Positions 25,116 to 33,890 are shown, counted from the first letter of the stretch. The stretch is 39,666 nt of DNA from Eubacterium sp. (GCA_003486385.1 DNFT01000037.1:1-39666), one strand, 5' to 3'. Numbers and translations are program-made. The notes: a model not told the origin generated them from the letters alone.

Positions 25116-25916
25116 TTAACTTAACGCCCTGAATATTTCAATCACAATATACACCACCGGTGCGGTAAAAATAGTGCTGTCAAACCTGTCCATAATACCG
25201 CCATGCCCCGGGATAAGCTTACCGTAATCCTTCACCGAATGATCTCTTTTGATTGCCGATGCCGCCAAATCTCCGATAATAGAGATAACCGCCCCGACAC
25301 CGCATGCTACAGCAAATACAACCGGAGCATTGATGCTTATTCTCGAGTTAATCACCGCTCCGTATATTCCGCCTATGAGCATAGGACCGATGATTCCTCC
25401 GATTGCTCCCTCAACGGATTTCTTAGGGCTGAGTACCGGTGTCATCTTGTGCTTTCCGAACCTTACACCCACGAAATATGCACATGTGTCGGCAATCCAT
25501 GAGCAGATGAATACAAGCCATACATAGAAATTGCCATCAGGAAGCAGGCGTATCCTATATATAAACGATATCATAACCGCCACATATACAACCGCAAAGA
25601 ATCCCATCGCCGCCTGATCAGCCTTGTACTTAGGAAACGAAATGACATACCCTGCCATCACACAGATAAGCCCTGCCGCCAGACAGAGAAGCATAAATTC
25701 ATTCTGTCCCAGCCACATGCATACATAATATGACACAGCAAAAAGGTAGCCTATGATTCCGATTACACTCTTCTCAATATGATAAACCTTATATAGCTCA
25801 TACATTCCAACAAGCGAAATTGCAAGGGTGAGAATAAATAAATATGGTCCGCCGAATATAAGTCCGGCTCCGACTATAACAGTAAGCACTGCTCCGCTCG
25901 CTATTCTAACCAACAT
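25116..25916 (-). CDS. cdsA: Phosphatidate cytidylyltransferase
   Basis: Integral membrane enzyme making CDP-diacylglycerol from phosphatidate and CTP. 266 residues with about eight hydrophobic helices. The signature SAIKRDHSVKDYGKLIPGHG followed by GIMDRFD near the C-terminus is the CdsA family motif. The ATG is two bases after the uppS stop codon, and its ribosome site GGAGGAG lies inside the end of uppS, so the two genes are translationally coupled. A gap of about 70 bases follows before dxr. Confidence 0.97.
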   Translation of the reverse strand: MLVRIASGAVLTVIVGAGLIFGGPYLFILTLAISLVGMYELYKVYHIEKSVIGIIGYLFAVSYYVCMWLGQNEFMLLCLAAGLICVMAGYVISFPKYKADQAAMGFFAVVYVAVMISFIYRIRLLPDGNFYVWLVFICSWIADTCAYFVGVRFGKHKMTPVLSPKKSVEGAIGGIIGPMLIGGIYGAVINSRISINAPVVFAVACGVGAVISIIGDLAASAIKRDHSVKDYGKLIPGHGGIMDRFDSTIFTAPVVYIVIEIFRALS

Positions 25917-25918
25917 AC

Positions 25919-26653
25919 CTACTCCTCCTTCACGCCGCCAAAGCGTCTGTCACGCTTATTGTATTTTCTGATTTCCTCAATAAGATAATCCATATTGAAA
26001 TCCGGCCATAACACCTCCGGAAAATCGAACTCTGAGTATGCACACTGCCATAACAGATAGTTGGATATTCTCTTCTCTCCGCTAGTCCTTATAAGGAAAT
26101 CCGGGTCCGGAATATCCCTGGTATCAAGGTGAGCCGAAATCATATCCTCAGTGATTGTATCAGGGTCTATTCCCTTCTCAATACACTCCTTCGTAAGCTC
26201 CCTCACAGCTCTTGTTATCTCATCCCTTGAGCCGTAGTTAAGTGCTATCTGGAAATTAAGACCTGTGTTATTCTTAGTTGCCTCTTCAAGCTCATCAATC
26301 TTATCCACTATATCCTGTGCAAGCTCATCGCGTCTGCCAAGAATCCTGACGCGCATATTGTCCTTATTGCTCCGCTTGATGCAATCTGTCAGATAACCTC
26401 TGAGAAGCTTCATAAGTCCTGTCACCTCCGACTCTGAGCGCTTCCAGTTCTCCGTAGAAAAAACATATATGGTAAAATACTTAACACCAATGGCATCCAT
26501 ATCCCTGCAGGTCTGCTCAATAACCTTACAGCCCTGTGAATGTCCAAAGTTGCGCGGCATCATTCTCTTCTTAGCCCATCTTCCGTTTCCATCCAAAATA
26601 ATCGCAATATGATTCGGTACGTTCATTCCTAGTTTTTCATTAAATGTATCCAA
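25919..26653 (-). CDS. uppS: Isoprenyl transferase (undecaprenyl diphosphate synthase)
   Basis: Cis-prenyltransferase that makes the C55 lipid carrier for peptidoglycan and teichoic acid synthesis. 244 residues. Conserved segments: HIAIILDGNGRWAKKR (catalytic Asp), FTIYVFSTENWKRS, and LIRTSGEKRISNYLLWQ with SEFDFPEVLWPDF. The frame stays open to a TTG at 26719 with no ribosome site; GGGAGG five bases before the TTG at 26651-26653 marks the true start, giving family length. It lies between frr and cdsA. Confidence 0.97.
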   Translation of the reverse strand: MDTFNEKLGMNVPNHIAIILDGNGRWAKKRMMPRNFGHSQGCKVIEQTCRDMDAIGVKYFTIYVFSTENWKRSESEVTGLMKLLRGYLTDCIKRSNKDNMRVRILGRRDELAQDIVDKIDELEEATKNNTGLNFQIALNYGSRDEITRAVRELTKECIEKGIDPDTITEDMISAHLDTRDIPDPDFLIRTSGEKRISNYLLWQCAYSEFDFPEVLWPDFNMDYLIEEIRKYNKRDRRFGGVKEE

Positions 26654-26737
26654 TTGTGCCTCCCTATTTACACAAAATAGGCTGTCACCGATGTGTATTG
26701 CATCCGTAACAGCCTTCAATATTCCCGGTATTGATTC

Positions 26738-27289
26738 TTATACAGTAAGAATCTCCTTAGACTTAGCCTCTACAGCCTTATCAATCTCTGCAATGTACTT
26801 ATCTGTGAGCTTCTGAACATCTTCCTCAATGTTCTTGTACTCATCCTCAGAGATAAGATTATCCTTATTCTGCTTCTTGAAGAAATCGTTGGCATCTCTT
26901 CTTACATTTCTCACAGCAACCTTGGCATTCTCGCCCTTCTTCTTGATATCCTTGACAATCTCCTTACGTCTGTCCTCTGTAAGCTCAGGGAAGATAAGAC
27001 GTATAACCTTGCCATCGTTAGTAGGTGTGATACCTATATCAGATACAAGAATCATCTTCTCTATTTCCTTTATAAGACTTGACTCCCAAGGCTGAATCTG
27101 AATCATTCTTGCCTCAGGTACGGAAACATTGGCAACCTGCTGAAGCGGTGTAGGTGTTCCCCAGTAATCCACTCTTATCTTATCAAGAATATGCGGATTG
27201 GCTCTTCCTGCTCTTATTGTTGCATAATCCTCAAGCAATGTATCAATTGTCTTATTCATCTTCTCTTCAAATTCTTTAATATCTGCCAT
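26738..27289 (-). CDS. frr: Ribosome recycling factor
   Basis: Splits post-termination ribosomes with EF-G. 183 residues, the normal size. It has TIRAGRANPHILDKIRVDYWG near residue 30 and LTEDRRKEIVKDIKKKGENA near 105, both standard RRF segments. The open frame extends upstream to 27301, but those codons contain the ribosome site GGAGG, which lies five bases before the ATG at 27287-27289. Follows pyrH after about 110 bases with no visible terminator. Confidence 0.98.
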   Translation of the reverse strand: MADIKEFEEKMNKTIDTLLEDYATIRAGRANPHILDKIRVDYWGTPTPLQQVANVSVPEARMIQIQPWESSLIKEIEKMILVSDIGITPTNDGKVIRLIFPELTEDRRKEIVKDIKKKGENAKVAVRNVRRDANDFFKKQNKDNLISEDEYKNIEEDVQKLTDKYIAEIDKAVEAKSKEILTV

Positions 27290-27401
27290 AATGTCCTCCA
27301 AAATTATAATTCATAGTTTAATTATTTTTATGTAGCTGTGTGATACCTGATTATTAACAAATGCTATATACAAATATCAATGCTCAGCTTCAGGCTGTCT
27401 G

Positions 27402-28103
27402 TTAAGCTGTAACAACCGTTCCATTAATCTTTCCGTCAACAGTGTTGACAATGCTGTTCTCCTCGTTGAGTCCGAAGATAACAAGCGGCATCCTGTTCTC
27501 CATGCACATAACCGAAGCTGTCATATCAATTACTCCAAGCTTTCTGTCGACAACCTCCTGAATCGAGAGTGTGTCGAACTTCTTCGCATTCGGATTAAGC
27601 TTCGGATCGCTGTCATACACTCCGTCGATAGCCTTTGCAAGAAGAATGGCGTCTGCCTCCATCTCAATCGCACGTAGAACAATTCCCGTATCTGTTGAAA
27701 AATAAGGATGACCTGTGCCGCCTGCAAAGAATACAATCTTACCCTGCTTAAAGCACTCATTAGCTAAATCCTTGGAAAAGAGCTTGGTCATGGAGCCACA
27801 TGCAAAAGGTGTGAGTATCTCTGTCGAAAGTCCCACAGAGCGGAACATCTCTGAAACATATATACAGTTCATAATCGTTGCAAGCATTCCTATCTGGTCT
27901 GCCTTGGTTCTGTCCATATTCTCACTGGAACGTCCTCTCCAGAAGTTACCGCCACCGATAACAATTCCTATTTCCTTGCCAAGTGCCGATACCTTCTTAA
28001 CCTGCTCGGCAATCGCAAGCACGGTAGCTTCATCAAAACCTGTCTTTTTCTCACCGGCAAGAGCCTCGCCGCTTAATTTTAACATAATTCTGTCCAGCTT
28101 CAT
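27402..28103 (-). CDS. pyrH: UMP kinase
   Basis: Hexameric bacterial UMP kinase of the amino-acid-kinase fold, making UDP. 233 residues. MLKLSGEALAGEK at the N-terminus, IGIVIGGGNFWRG (about 47-59), and the C-terminal half with DAILLAKAIDGVYDSDPKLN are typical. AGGAG lies nine bases before the ATG. First gene of the pyrH-frr-uppS-cdsA-dxr-rseP-ispG-polC block. The usual rpsB-tsf pair upstream is absent; a deacetylase gene stands there instead, so the block may have its own promoter around 28110-28228, which I could not fix. Confidence 0.98.
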   Translation of the reverse strand: MKLDRIMLKLSGEALAGEKKTGFDEATVLAIAEQVKKVSALGKEIGIVIGGGNFWRGRSSENMDRTKADQIGMLATIMNCIYVSEMFRSVGLSTEILTPFACGSMTKLFSKDLANECFKQGKIVFFAGGTGHPYFSTDTGIVLRAIEMEADAILLAKAIDGVYDSDPKLNPNAKKFDTLSIQEVVDRKLGVIDMTASVMCMENRMPLVIFGLNEENSIVNTVDGKINGTVVTA

Positions 28104-28228
28104 CTTAATTTACTCCTATATTTTATTTTTATAAGGCAGATATTTTAAAAATCCACCTGTCTGTAATTCAGCAATGCTGAACTAATCTGTCCATATATGC
28201 GCTGTCAAAATCCGGTATATAGCTGTAT

Positions 28229-29197
28229 CTACTTCACACTGCCCGCGTCAATATGCTGTATTACAGATGAAGTCCTCGTAATCGGAAGCATATCGGCTCC
28301 AAGCTTACGCAGCTCTTCTATAAGCTCAGGAAGCATCTCAACCGTGACATCAAGTGCATTTGTGTCATGCAGCAGGACAACTGAGACATCATACTTATCA
28401 ACACCCTTAAGAACCCTGTCAATCATCTCGTCCGCCGGGAATTCCTTTCCCTCCGCATCACCCGAAAGCGCATTCCAGTCATAATAGGTAATATTCCTGT
28501 CATTCAGATACTTAATGAATTTCTCCATAGGAACATTGCTTACAGTGTTGCTTGAGCCTCCCGGAAACCTGTACAGCGTAGGGCTTACTCCGGTTATTCT
28601 CTCTATATGATTATAGATTTTCTCAAAATCCCTGCCAAACGCCTCAACAGAGCTGTATACCTTACTGTAATCGTGCGAATATGAATGCATTCCAAGCGTA
28701 TGTCCGTCACCCACTATTCTACGGTAGACATCATCATATCCATCCTTACCCACAGTGAAAAATGTCGCCTTGATTCTGTACTGCTGTAAGATATCAAGAA
28801 GCTTCTCCGTGTTGTCACTCGGTCCGTCATCAAAGGTGAGGTACACAACCTTATGTCCTTCCTCAAGAACCTCCTGCTCAGACGGGAGCTTATCAACCGG
28901 TTCCTTAGATACCGTATAATCCTCACTCTCATCACCGGACGGCTGTTCTCCAGCATCAACCGGATTACCGGATACAGGCGGCAAAGTCACTGCATTGCCC
29001 CCTGTGTCATTCTGCTTATTGACCCTAATAAATAAAATAACACAAAATGTTATGAGTATCAATATTAATAATAATAAAAAAACTATAATGCCGGTGCGAA
29101 ACGCCCTGTTCCTGCTTCTCTTATGCCTGTTTCCGGCATTCCACTGTTTTCTGGTGCTCACACTGCCCTGAATGTTTCTGTAATTAATTTCTTTCAT
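28229..29197 (-). CDS. Membrane-anchored polysaccharide deacetylase (NodB domain)
   Basis: Extracytoplasmic carbohydrate esterase family 4 protein, 322 residues. A basic cytoplasmic N-terminus (RKQWNAGNRHKRSRNRAFR) is followed by a transmembrane helix (about 34-56), a Gly/Asp/Ser linker, and the NodB domain from about residue 115: TFDDGPSDNT (motif 1 with catalytic Asp and metal Asp), HSYSHD (motif 2, metal His pair) and YRFPGGSSN (motif 3). Metal and catalytic residues are in place; a peptidoglycan or N-acetylglucosamine-polymer substrate is likely. The frame opens at 29245, but GGGTG before the ATG at 29195-29197 is the only plausible ribosome site. Confidence 0.93.
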   Translation of the reverse strand: MKEINYRNIQGSVSTRKQWNAGNRHKRSRNRAFRTGIIVFLLLLILILITFCVILFIRVNKQNDTGGNAVTLPPVSGNPVDAGEQPSGDESEDYTVSKEPVDKLPSEQEVLEEGHKVVYLTFDDGPSDNTEKLLDILQQYRIKATFFTVGKDGYDDVYRRIVGDGHTLGMHSYSHDYSKVYSSVEAFGRDFEKIYNHIERITGVSPTLYRFPGGSSNTVSNVPMEKFIKYLNDRNITYYDWNALSGDAEGKEFPADEMIDRVLKGVDKYDVSVVLLHDTNALDVTVEMLPELIEELRKLGADMLPITRTSSVIQHIDAGSVK

Positions 29198-29209
29198 AGC
29201 TATCACCCT

Positions 29210-29253
29210 ATATTGCAGACATTGCCTGCCGTACTGCTCCAACAAGCAGCTTT
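29210..29253 (-). repeat. Structured intergenic motif, copy 3 of 3
   Basis: On the plus strand it opens ATATTGCAGACATTGCC, matching 95-122 at 23 of 28 positions. The stem GCAAGCA/TGCTTGC of copy 1 becomes GCAGGCA/TGTCTGC here, one A-T to G-C exchange and one G-U, so pairing is kept. It lies 13 bases before the deacetylase ATG. Confidence 0.5.
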
Positions 29254-29543
29254 CATTTTATATATTTCGTTTTTTAACTCACCTGAATGTTTATCATACC
29301 ACATTTTCTTAAATATTTGAAGCCTATTTTTATCCTGCTTCCGCATAGTATAATACATGCCATCAGATATGCCTGTCTCTTTGGTGCCGGTTCTGCAGTA
29401 TTCTCCGATATTTTCACAAGCTCTTGTAATACGCTTTATTGCATGATAGTATGAATATAAATTTCCAAGTCATTTTCAACAATGAATCAGGCAAACAGAA
29501 ACTGACAGAATTAATAATCAAAGAAAAAAAGAGGTTTATTTGT

Positions 29544-29795
29544 ATGAATAGAGCTGAATTAAAAACAATATTAAAGAAAAATCATGTTTCTGATTTTAAG
29601 TATAATCTCGATGGTGCCGGACGGGATGATGAAAGATTATGCTTAATATATGATAATGGTATATGGCAGGTTTATTATAGCGAAAGAGGAGTAAAGACTA
29701 CCGATAAGCATTTTAATTCTGAATCAGAAGCCTGTCAGTTTATTTTGCGTAAGCTTGTACCATTTTCTGTCTTGTCACCCGATTACAAAAAATGA
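29544..29795 (+). CDS. Small protein resembling Imm59-type immunity proteins
   Basis: An 83-residue cytoplasmic protein with no signal peptide: MNRAELKTILKKNHVSDFKY, then a stretch with YNLDGAGRDDERLCLIYDNG and IWQVYYSERGVKTT, ending in SEACQFILRKLV. The pattern of an N-terminal helix, a Gly-rich turn, W-x-V-Y-Y-S-E-R-G and a C-terminal helix resembles the Imm59 family of polymorphic-toxin immunity proteins, recalled from memory and not searched. The frame is open from 29439, but AAGAGG precedes the ATG at 29544 and the upstream codons look non-coding. No toxin gene is adjacent. It is one of only two plus-strand genes and is AT-rich. Confidence 0.55.
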   Translation: MNRAELKTILKKNHVSDFKYNLDGAGRDDERLCLIYDNGIWQVYYSERGVKTTDKHFNSESEACQFILRKLVPFSVLSPDYKK

Positions 29796-29886
29796 TTAAA
29801 TTAAAAATACAGTGAACAATGCTTAGAAATTTATACCAAATATATTTTAAACCGGATGCACAAATAAAAAATGCGGAGGAAAAAAG

Positions 29887-30663
29887 ATGGAATTTCGCCC
29901 TTGTATAGACATACATAACGGTAAGGTAAAGCAGATTGTCGGCGGCAGCCTCGCGGATAAAGGTGACTACGCCAGAGAAAATTATGTATCGGAGGCCGAT
30001 GCCGCATATTTTTCAGATTTATACTACAACCTTGGAATACTCGGTGGACACGTAATCATGCTGAACTCTTCGGCTTCCCCATACTATGATGATACGAAAA
30101 AGCAGGCTGTTTCCGCCCTGTCCCGTCACCCCGGCTTTCTACAGATAGGCGGTGGAATCAATGCGGACAACGCCGCAGAATTCATTGAAGCCGGAGCTTC
30201 ACATGTAATTGTCACATCATATGTCTTCCGTGATGGATATATAGACTACGACAGATTGAAATTACTTGTGAAAAAGGTTGGAAAAGAACATATCGTGCTC
30301 GATTTAAGCTGTAAGAAATTTGAAAATGAATACAGGATAGTCACTGACCGCTGGCAGAAAATGACTGACACATGTGTCACCCCGGCACTGCTCGATGAGC
30401 TTTCCGGATACTGTGACGAATATCTCATTCACGCCGTTGACGTTGAGGGAAAATGCCATGGTATAGAGACAGAACTTGTGCGTCAGCTTGCACAGTATGA
30501 CGGGCTGCCGCTGACATACGCCGGCGGTGTCGGCTCATTCGATGATCTTGCGCAATTAAAAGAGCTTGGCAGGTCAAAAATCAACGTAACCATCGGAAGC
30601 GCACTCGATTTGTTCGGTGGAAGCATGAAGCTTGATGAGGTGTTGAAGTTCATTGTGCAGTAA
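29887..30663 (+). CDS. hisA: Phosphoribosylformimino-AICAR ribotide isomerase, eukaryotic-type HisA
   Basis: Fourth step of histidine synthesis, an Amadori isomerisation on a beta-alpha barrel. The 258-residue protein starts MEFRPCIDIHNGKVKQIVGG and has YNLGILGGHVIMLN, FLQIGGGINADNAAEFIEAG, ASHVIVTSYVF, YLIHAVDVEGKCHGIE and YAGGVGSFDDL. The extra length and the segment order match the HIS6/eukaryotic type HisA and not the common bacterial HisA, though catalytic Asp residues of the barrel are present (CIDIHNG, AVDVEG). GGAGG lies seven bases before the ATG. It stands alone, away from other his genes, and ends in a terminator. Confidence 0.85.
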   Translation: MEFRPCIDIHNGKVKQIVGGSLADKGDYARENYVSEADAAYFSDLYYNLGILGGHVIMLNSSASPYYDDTKKQAVSALSRHPGFLQIGGGINADNAAEFIEAGASHVIVTSYVFRDGYIDYDRLKLLVKKVGKEHIVLDLSCKKFENEYRIVTDRWQKMTDTCVTPALLDELSGYCDEYLIHAVDVEGKCHGIETELVRQLAQYDGLPLTYAGGVGSFDDLAQLKELGRSKINVTIGSALDLFGGSMKLDEVLKFIVQ

Positions 30664-30725
30664 TAATTCACCATATCATATCAATAATTCATCTTACCTT
30701 CAAAGATATTCGTAATAACTGCAAA

Positions 30726-30761
30726 AGGCGATGGGTTTTCTCTCCCCATCGCCTCTTTTTT
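30726..30761 (+). terminator. Terminator of hisA
   Basis: Plus-strand stem AGGCGATGGG/CCCATCGCCT with a nine-base loop, followed by CTTTTTTT. About 62 bases after the hisA stop. Confidence 0.93.
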
Positions 30762-30797
30762 AAGCTTGAGTAGTCAGTATTAAAACATTCAATTAAT

Positions 30798-30829
30798 CAA
30801 AAAACCGGTCTTTAAGTATAAAGACCGGT
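30798..30829 (-). terminator. Terminator of yebC
   Basis: Minus-strand stem ACCGGTCTTT/AAAGACCGGT with a six-base loop, followed by TTTTTG; the plus side has CTTATTTTT, so it may act both ways. It faces the hisA terminator, insulating convergent genes. Confidence 0.92.
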
Positions 30830-30864
30830 CTTATTTTTGTGCATACTACAATTAAATTATTCAA

Positions 30865-31593
30865 TTACTCTTCCCAGTTATGCCATACTTCCTGAACATC
30901 GTCATCGTCATCAAGAAGGTCAAGTATCCTGTTCATCTGCTTGATATCCTCATCAGATGTGAGTGTCACATAGTTCTGAGGAAGCATTGTAACCTCAGCC
31001 TGCGCCATCTTGATTCCGAGAGCCTCAAGAGCCTCTCTCACAGCACCGCAGGAATCCGGGTCTGTAAGAATCTCGAAGCTGTCATCATCCTCGTCGAAAT
31101 CCTCTGCGCCTGCATCAAGAGCTGCCATCATAAGCTCATCTGCATCCATGCTGCACTCTTCCTTGTCAATGATAATCTGCCCCTTCTTGTCGAACATGAA
31201 GGATACACAGCCCTGCGTGCCTATGTTTCCGCCGCCCTTTGTGAATGCACTGCGGACATTGGCTGCTGTTCTGTTCTTATTATCTGTAAGACACTCAACG
31301 ATGATGGCTGTGCCGCTTGGACCATAACCCTCGTATGTAGCAACCACATAGTTGGCTGCGTTGCTGTCTCCGGCTGCCTTCTTAACACTTCTGTCGATAG
31401 TGTCATTAGGCATGTTGTTGGCCTTAGCCTTGGCAATAACATCACGAAGCTTGCTGTTATTGTTAGGATCCGGACCGCCCTCCTTGACAGCTATCATAAG
31501 CTCTTTACCTATTCTTGTAAAAATCTTACCCTTTGCTGCGTCATTCTTCTCTTTCTTATGCTTAATATTGGCAAATTTTGAATGTCCTGACAT
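30865..31593 (-). CDS. yebC: YebC/PmpR family protein (TACO1-like)
   Basis: A 242-residue member of the YebC family, known as a translation factor that relieves stalling at poly-proline in some bacteria and as a transcriptional regulator in others. It starts MSGHSKFANIKHKKEKNDAA, with the family segments ARVIAKAKA-like DVIAKAKANNMPNDTIDRSV and YEGYGPSGTAIIVECLTDNKN, and three domains of about 80 residues. The acidic stretch DEDDDSFEIL and the LLDDDDDVQEVWHN end are usual. The ATG follows the pnp stop by one base, with GAGG inside the end of pnp: a translationally coupled pair. Confidence 0.96.
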   Translation of the reverse strand: MSGHSKFANIKHKKEKNDAAKGKIFTRIGKELMIAVKEGGPDPNNNSKLRDVIAKAKANNMPNDTIDRSVKKAAGDSNAANYVVATYEGYGPSGTAIIVECLTDNKNRTAANVRSAFTKGGGNIGTQGCVSFMFDKKGQIIIDKEECSMDADELMMAALDAGAEDFDEDDDSFEILTDPDSCGAVREALEALGIKMAQAEVTMLPQNYVTLTSDEDIKQMNRILDLLDDDDDVQEVWHNWEE

Positions 31594-31594
31594 A

Positions 31595-33688
31595 TTACTT
31601 TACCTCTTCCTTGTAATCCTTAATGCTGAAGCTGTAGCGTCCCATCTTGTCCTTGCCAAGGCATACTACCTTGACAACATCGCCAAGTGTGAGAACGTCC
31701 TCTACGTGTTCGATTCTCTCCTTGCTTATCTTGGAAATGTGAACCATTCCCTCCTTGCCAGGAGCGAACTCTAAGAATGCGCCGAACTCCTTGATGCTTA
31801 CAACCTTGCCCTCAAATACCTGTCCCTCTTCGTAATCTGTTACGATAGTCTGGATGTACTTGATGGCCTTGTCCATCATAGCCTTATCTGTTCCACATAC
31901 AGATACAGCGCCGTCATCTGTAATATCAATCTTAACACCTGTCTCATCGATGATTGCGTTGATTGTCTTTCCTCTCTGTCCGACAACATCACCAATCTTA
32001 GCAGGGTCAATCTGAATCTGTACAATCTTAGGAGCGTAAGGACCAACTTCCTTTCTAGGCTCTGCAATAGCCGGCTTCATGCAGGTATCCATGATGAACA
32101 TTCTTGCCTCACGGCATCTTGCGATAGCACCCTCAACGATAGGTCTTGTAAGACCATGAATCTTAATATCCATCTGGATAGCAGTGATACCGTCTGTTGT
32201 ACCTGTTACCTTGAAGTCCATATCTCCGAAGAAGTCCTCAAGACCCTGGATATCGGTAAGAAGTACATAGTCGTCATCTGTCTCACCTGTCACAAGACCA
32301 CAGGAGATACCTGCTACCATCTTCTTAATAGGAACACCTGCTGCCATAAGTGACATACAGGAAGCACATGTTGAAGCCATCGATGTTGAACCATTGGACT
32401 CAAATGTCTCGGATACTGTTCTGATTGCGTATGGGAACTCCTCCTCCGATGGAAGTACAGGTACAAGAGCCCTCTCTGCAAGAGCACCATGTCCGATTTC
32501 ACGGCGTCCCGGTCCTCTTGAAACCTTAGTCTCACCTACTGAGTAAGCAGGGAAATTATAGTGGTGCATATATCTCTTAGATGTTGTGTCATCAAGACCA
32601 TCAAGCTTCTGTGCCTCAGATAAAGGAGCAAGTGTACATACATTACATATCTGTGTCTGTCCTCTTGTGAACATGGCAGAACCATGAACTCTAGGGATGA
32701 TATCAACCTCCGCTGCAAGTGGACGGATCTGTGTAATCTCACGGCCGTCCGGTCTCTTGTGATCCTTTAAAATCATCTTGCGGACAGTCTTCTTCTCATA
32801 CTGGTAAACAGCCTCATCTATAAGTGGAAGCCAGTCCTCCTTGTCTGCGAAGCACTCGGCAAGCTTGTCCTTTAAGTTTCTGATTCTCTCTTCTCTTACC
32901 TGCTTCTCAGGAGCGAACATAACAACCTCCATCTCAGCAGGAGGAACGATTTCCTTGATAGCTGCGAATAATTCCTCAGGAATTGCACAGCTTGTATACT
33001 CATGCTTAGGCTTACCGCACTCGGCAACAATCCTGTCGATGAAGGCGATAACCTGCTGGTTAACCTCATGTGCCTTGTAGATAGCCTCAACCATCTTAGC
33101 CTCAGGTACTTCGTTGGCGCCTGCCTCAATCATGATAACCTTATCTCTTGTCGAAGCAACTGTAAGCTTAAGGTCTGATACTGCGTTCTGTGATGCGTTA
33201 GGATTGATTACGAACTCACCATTTATAAGACCAACCTGTGTTGTGGCACATGGTCCGTCGAATGGAATATCTGAAATAGCAACCGCGATAGCAGAACCTA
33301 ACATTGCGGTAAGCTCCGGTGCACACTCAGGATCAACCGACATAACCATGTTGTTGAGTGTGACATCATTTCTGTAATCCTTAGGGAAAAGAGGTCTCAT
33401 AGGTCTGTCGATAACTCGTGATGTGAGGATGGCATTCTCAGAAGCCTTACCCTCTCTCTTGTTAAAACCTCCCGGAATCTTACCTACGGCATATAACTTC
33501 TCCTCATACTCAACTGATAATGGGAAGAAATCAATACCATCCCTTGGCTTCTCAGAAGCTGTAGCTGTGGATAATACTGTTGTATCTCCGTAATGCATAA
33601 ATGCGGCACCGTTAGCCTGTGCGGCAACTCTTCCGACATCAACTGTAAGTGTTCTGCCGGCTAATTCCATAGAAAAACTCTTATACAT
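31595..33688 (-). CDS. pnp: Polynucleotide phosphorylase
   Basis: Phosphorolytic 3'-to-5' exoribonuclease. 697 residues, full length. Order: first RNase PH core (TLTVDVGRVAAQANGAAFMH, about 8-27), all-helical linker, second RNase PH core (HGSAMFTRGQTQ, about 370), KH domain (GDVVGQRGKTINAIIDETG) and S1 domain (FEGKVVSIKEFGAFLEFAPG). The frame runs up to 33760, but AGAGGAG stands before the ATG at 33686-33688, giving MYKSFSMELAG, the normal start. Its leader forms a very long stem (33724-33802), suggesting autoregulation. Downstream of rpsO, as in many bacteria; coupled to yebC. Confidence 0.98.
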   Translation of the reverse strand: MYKSFSMELAGRTLTVDVGRVAAQANGAAFMHYGDTTVLSTATASEKPRDGIDFFPLSVEYEEKLYAVGKIPGGFNKREGKASENAILTSRVIDRPMRPLFPKDYRNDVTLNNMVMSVDPECAPELTAMLGSAIAVAISDIPFDGPCATTQVGLINGEFVINPNASQNAVSDLKLTVASTRDKVIMIEAGANEVPEAKMVEAIYKAHEVNQQVIAFIDRIVAECGKPKHEYTSCAIPEELFAAIKEIVPPAEMEVVMFAPEKQVREERIRNLKDKLAECFADKEDWLPLIDEAVYQYEKKTVRKMILKDHKRPDGREITQIRPLAAEVDIIPRVHGSAMFTRGQTQICNVCTLAPLSEAQKLDGLDDTTSKRYMHHYNFPAYSVGETKVSRGPGRREIGHGALAERALVPVLPSEEEFPYAIRTVSETFESNGSTSMASTCASCMSLMAAGVPIKKMVAGISCGLVTGETDDDYVLLTDIQGLEDFFGDMDFKVTGTTDGITAIQMDIKIHGLTRPIVEGAIARCREARMFIMDTCMKPAIAEPRKEVGPYAPKIVQIQIDPAKIGDVVGQRGKTINAIIDETGVKIDITDDGAVSVCGTDKAMMDKAIKYIQTIVTDYEEGQVFEGKVVSIKEFGAFLEFAPGKEGMVHISKISKERIEHVEDVLTLGDVVKVVCLGKDKMGRYSFSIKDYKEEVK

Positions 33689-33723
33689 GTCCTGTCTCCT
33701 CTTCGTCATATTTTTTAATATCT

Positions 33724-33802
33724 CGCAGAAGAAACCGAAACAACTGAAAAGTACACGCACATTTCATGTATTTTTCAGAAGTCTCGGAAAATTTCTCCTG
33801 CG
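33724..33802 (-). promoter_or_regulatory. Long imperfect stem in the pnp leader
   Basis: Three stacked helices in the minus-strand RNA: 33724-33734 with 33792-33802 (11 pairs, one G-U), 33735-33741 with 33781-33787 (7, one G-U), and 33744-33755 with 33767-33778 (12, one mismatch), around an 11-base loop. In E. coli a long pnp leader stem is cut by RNase III for PNPase autocontrol; here the sequence differs but the plan is alike. The stem ends about 36 bases before the pnp ATG. Confidence 0.65.
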
Positions 33803-33856
33803 TGTTCGGCAAATACTGCCTTAAACGCCAGTAAGCCCAAAAAGGACTTATTAACG

Positions 33857-33883
33857 CATAAAAGGGCGGATAAACTCCGCCCT
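33857..33883 (-). terminator. Probable weak terminator of rpsO
   Basis: Minus-strand stem AGGGCGGA/TCCGCCCT, five-base loop, then TTTAT. The short U-tract suggests partial read-through into pnp. Confidence 0.75.
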
Positions 33884-33890
33884 CCCATAA

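Noticed and set aside
28104..28228. Promoter of the pyrH block from TTGACA near 28185
   Set aside because: No acceptable -10 sequence stands 16-18 bases downstream, so no promoter is called.
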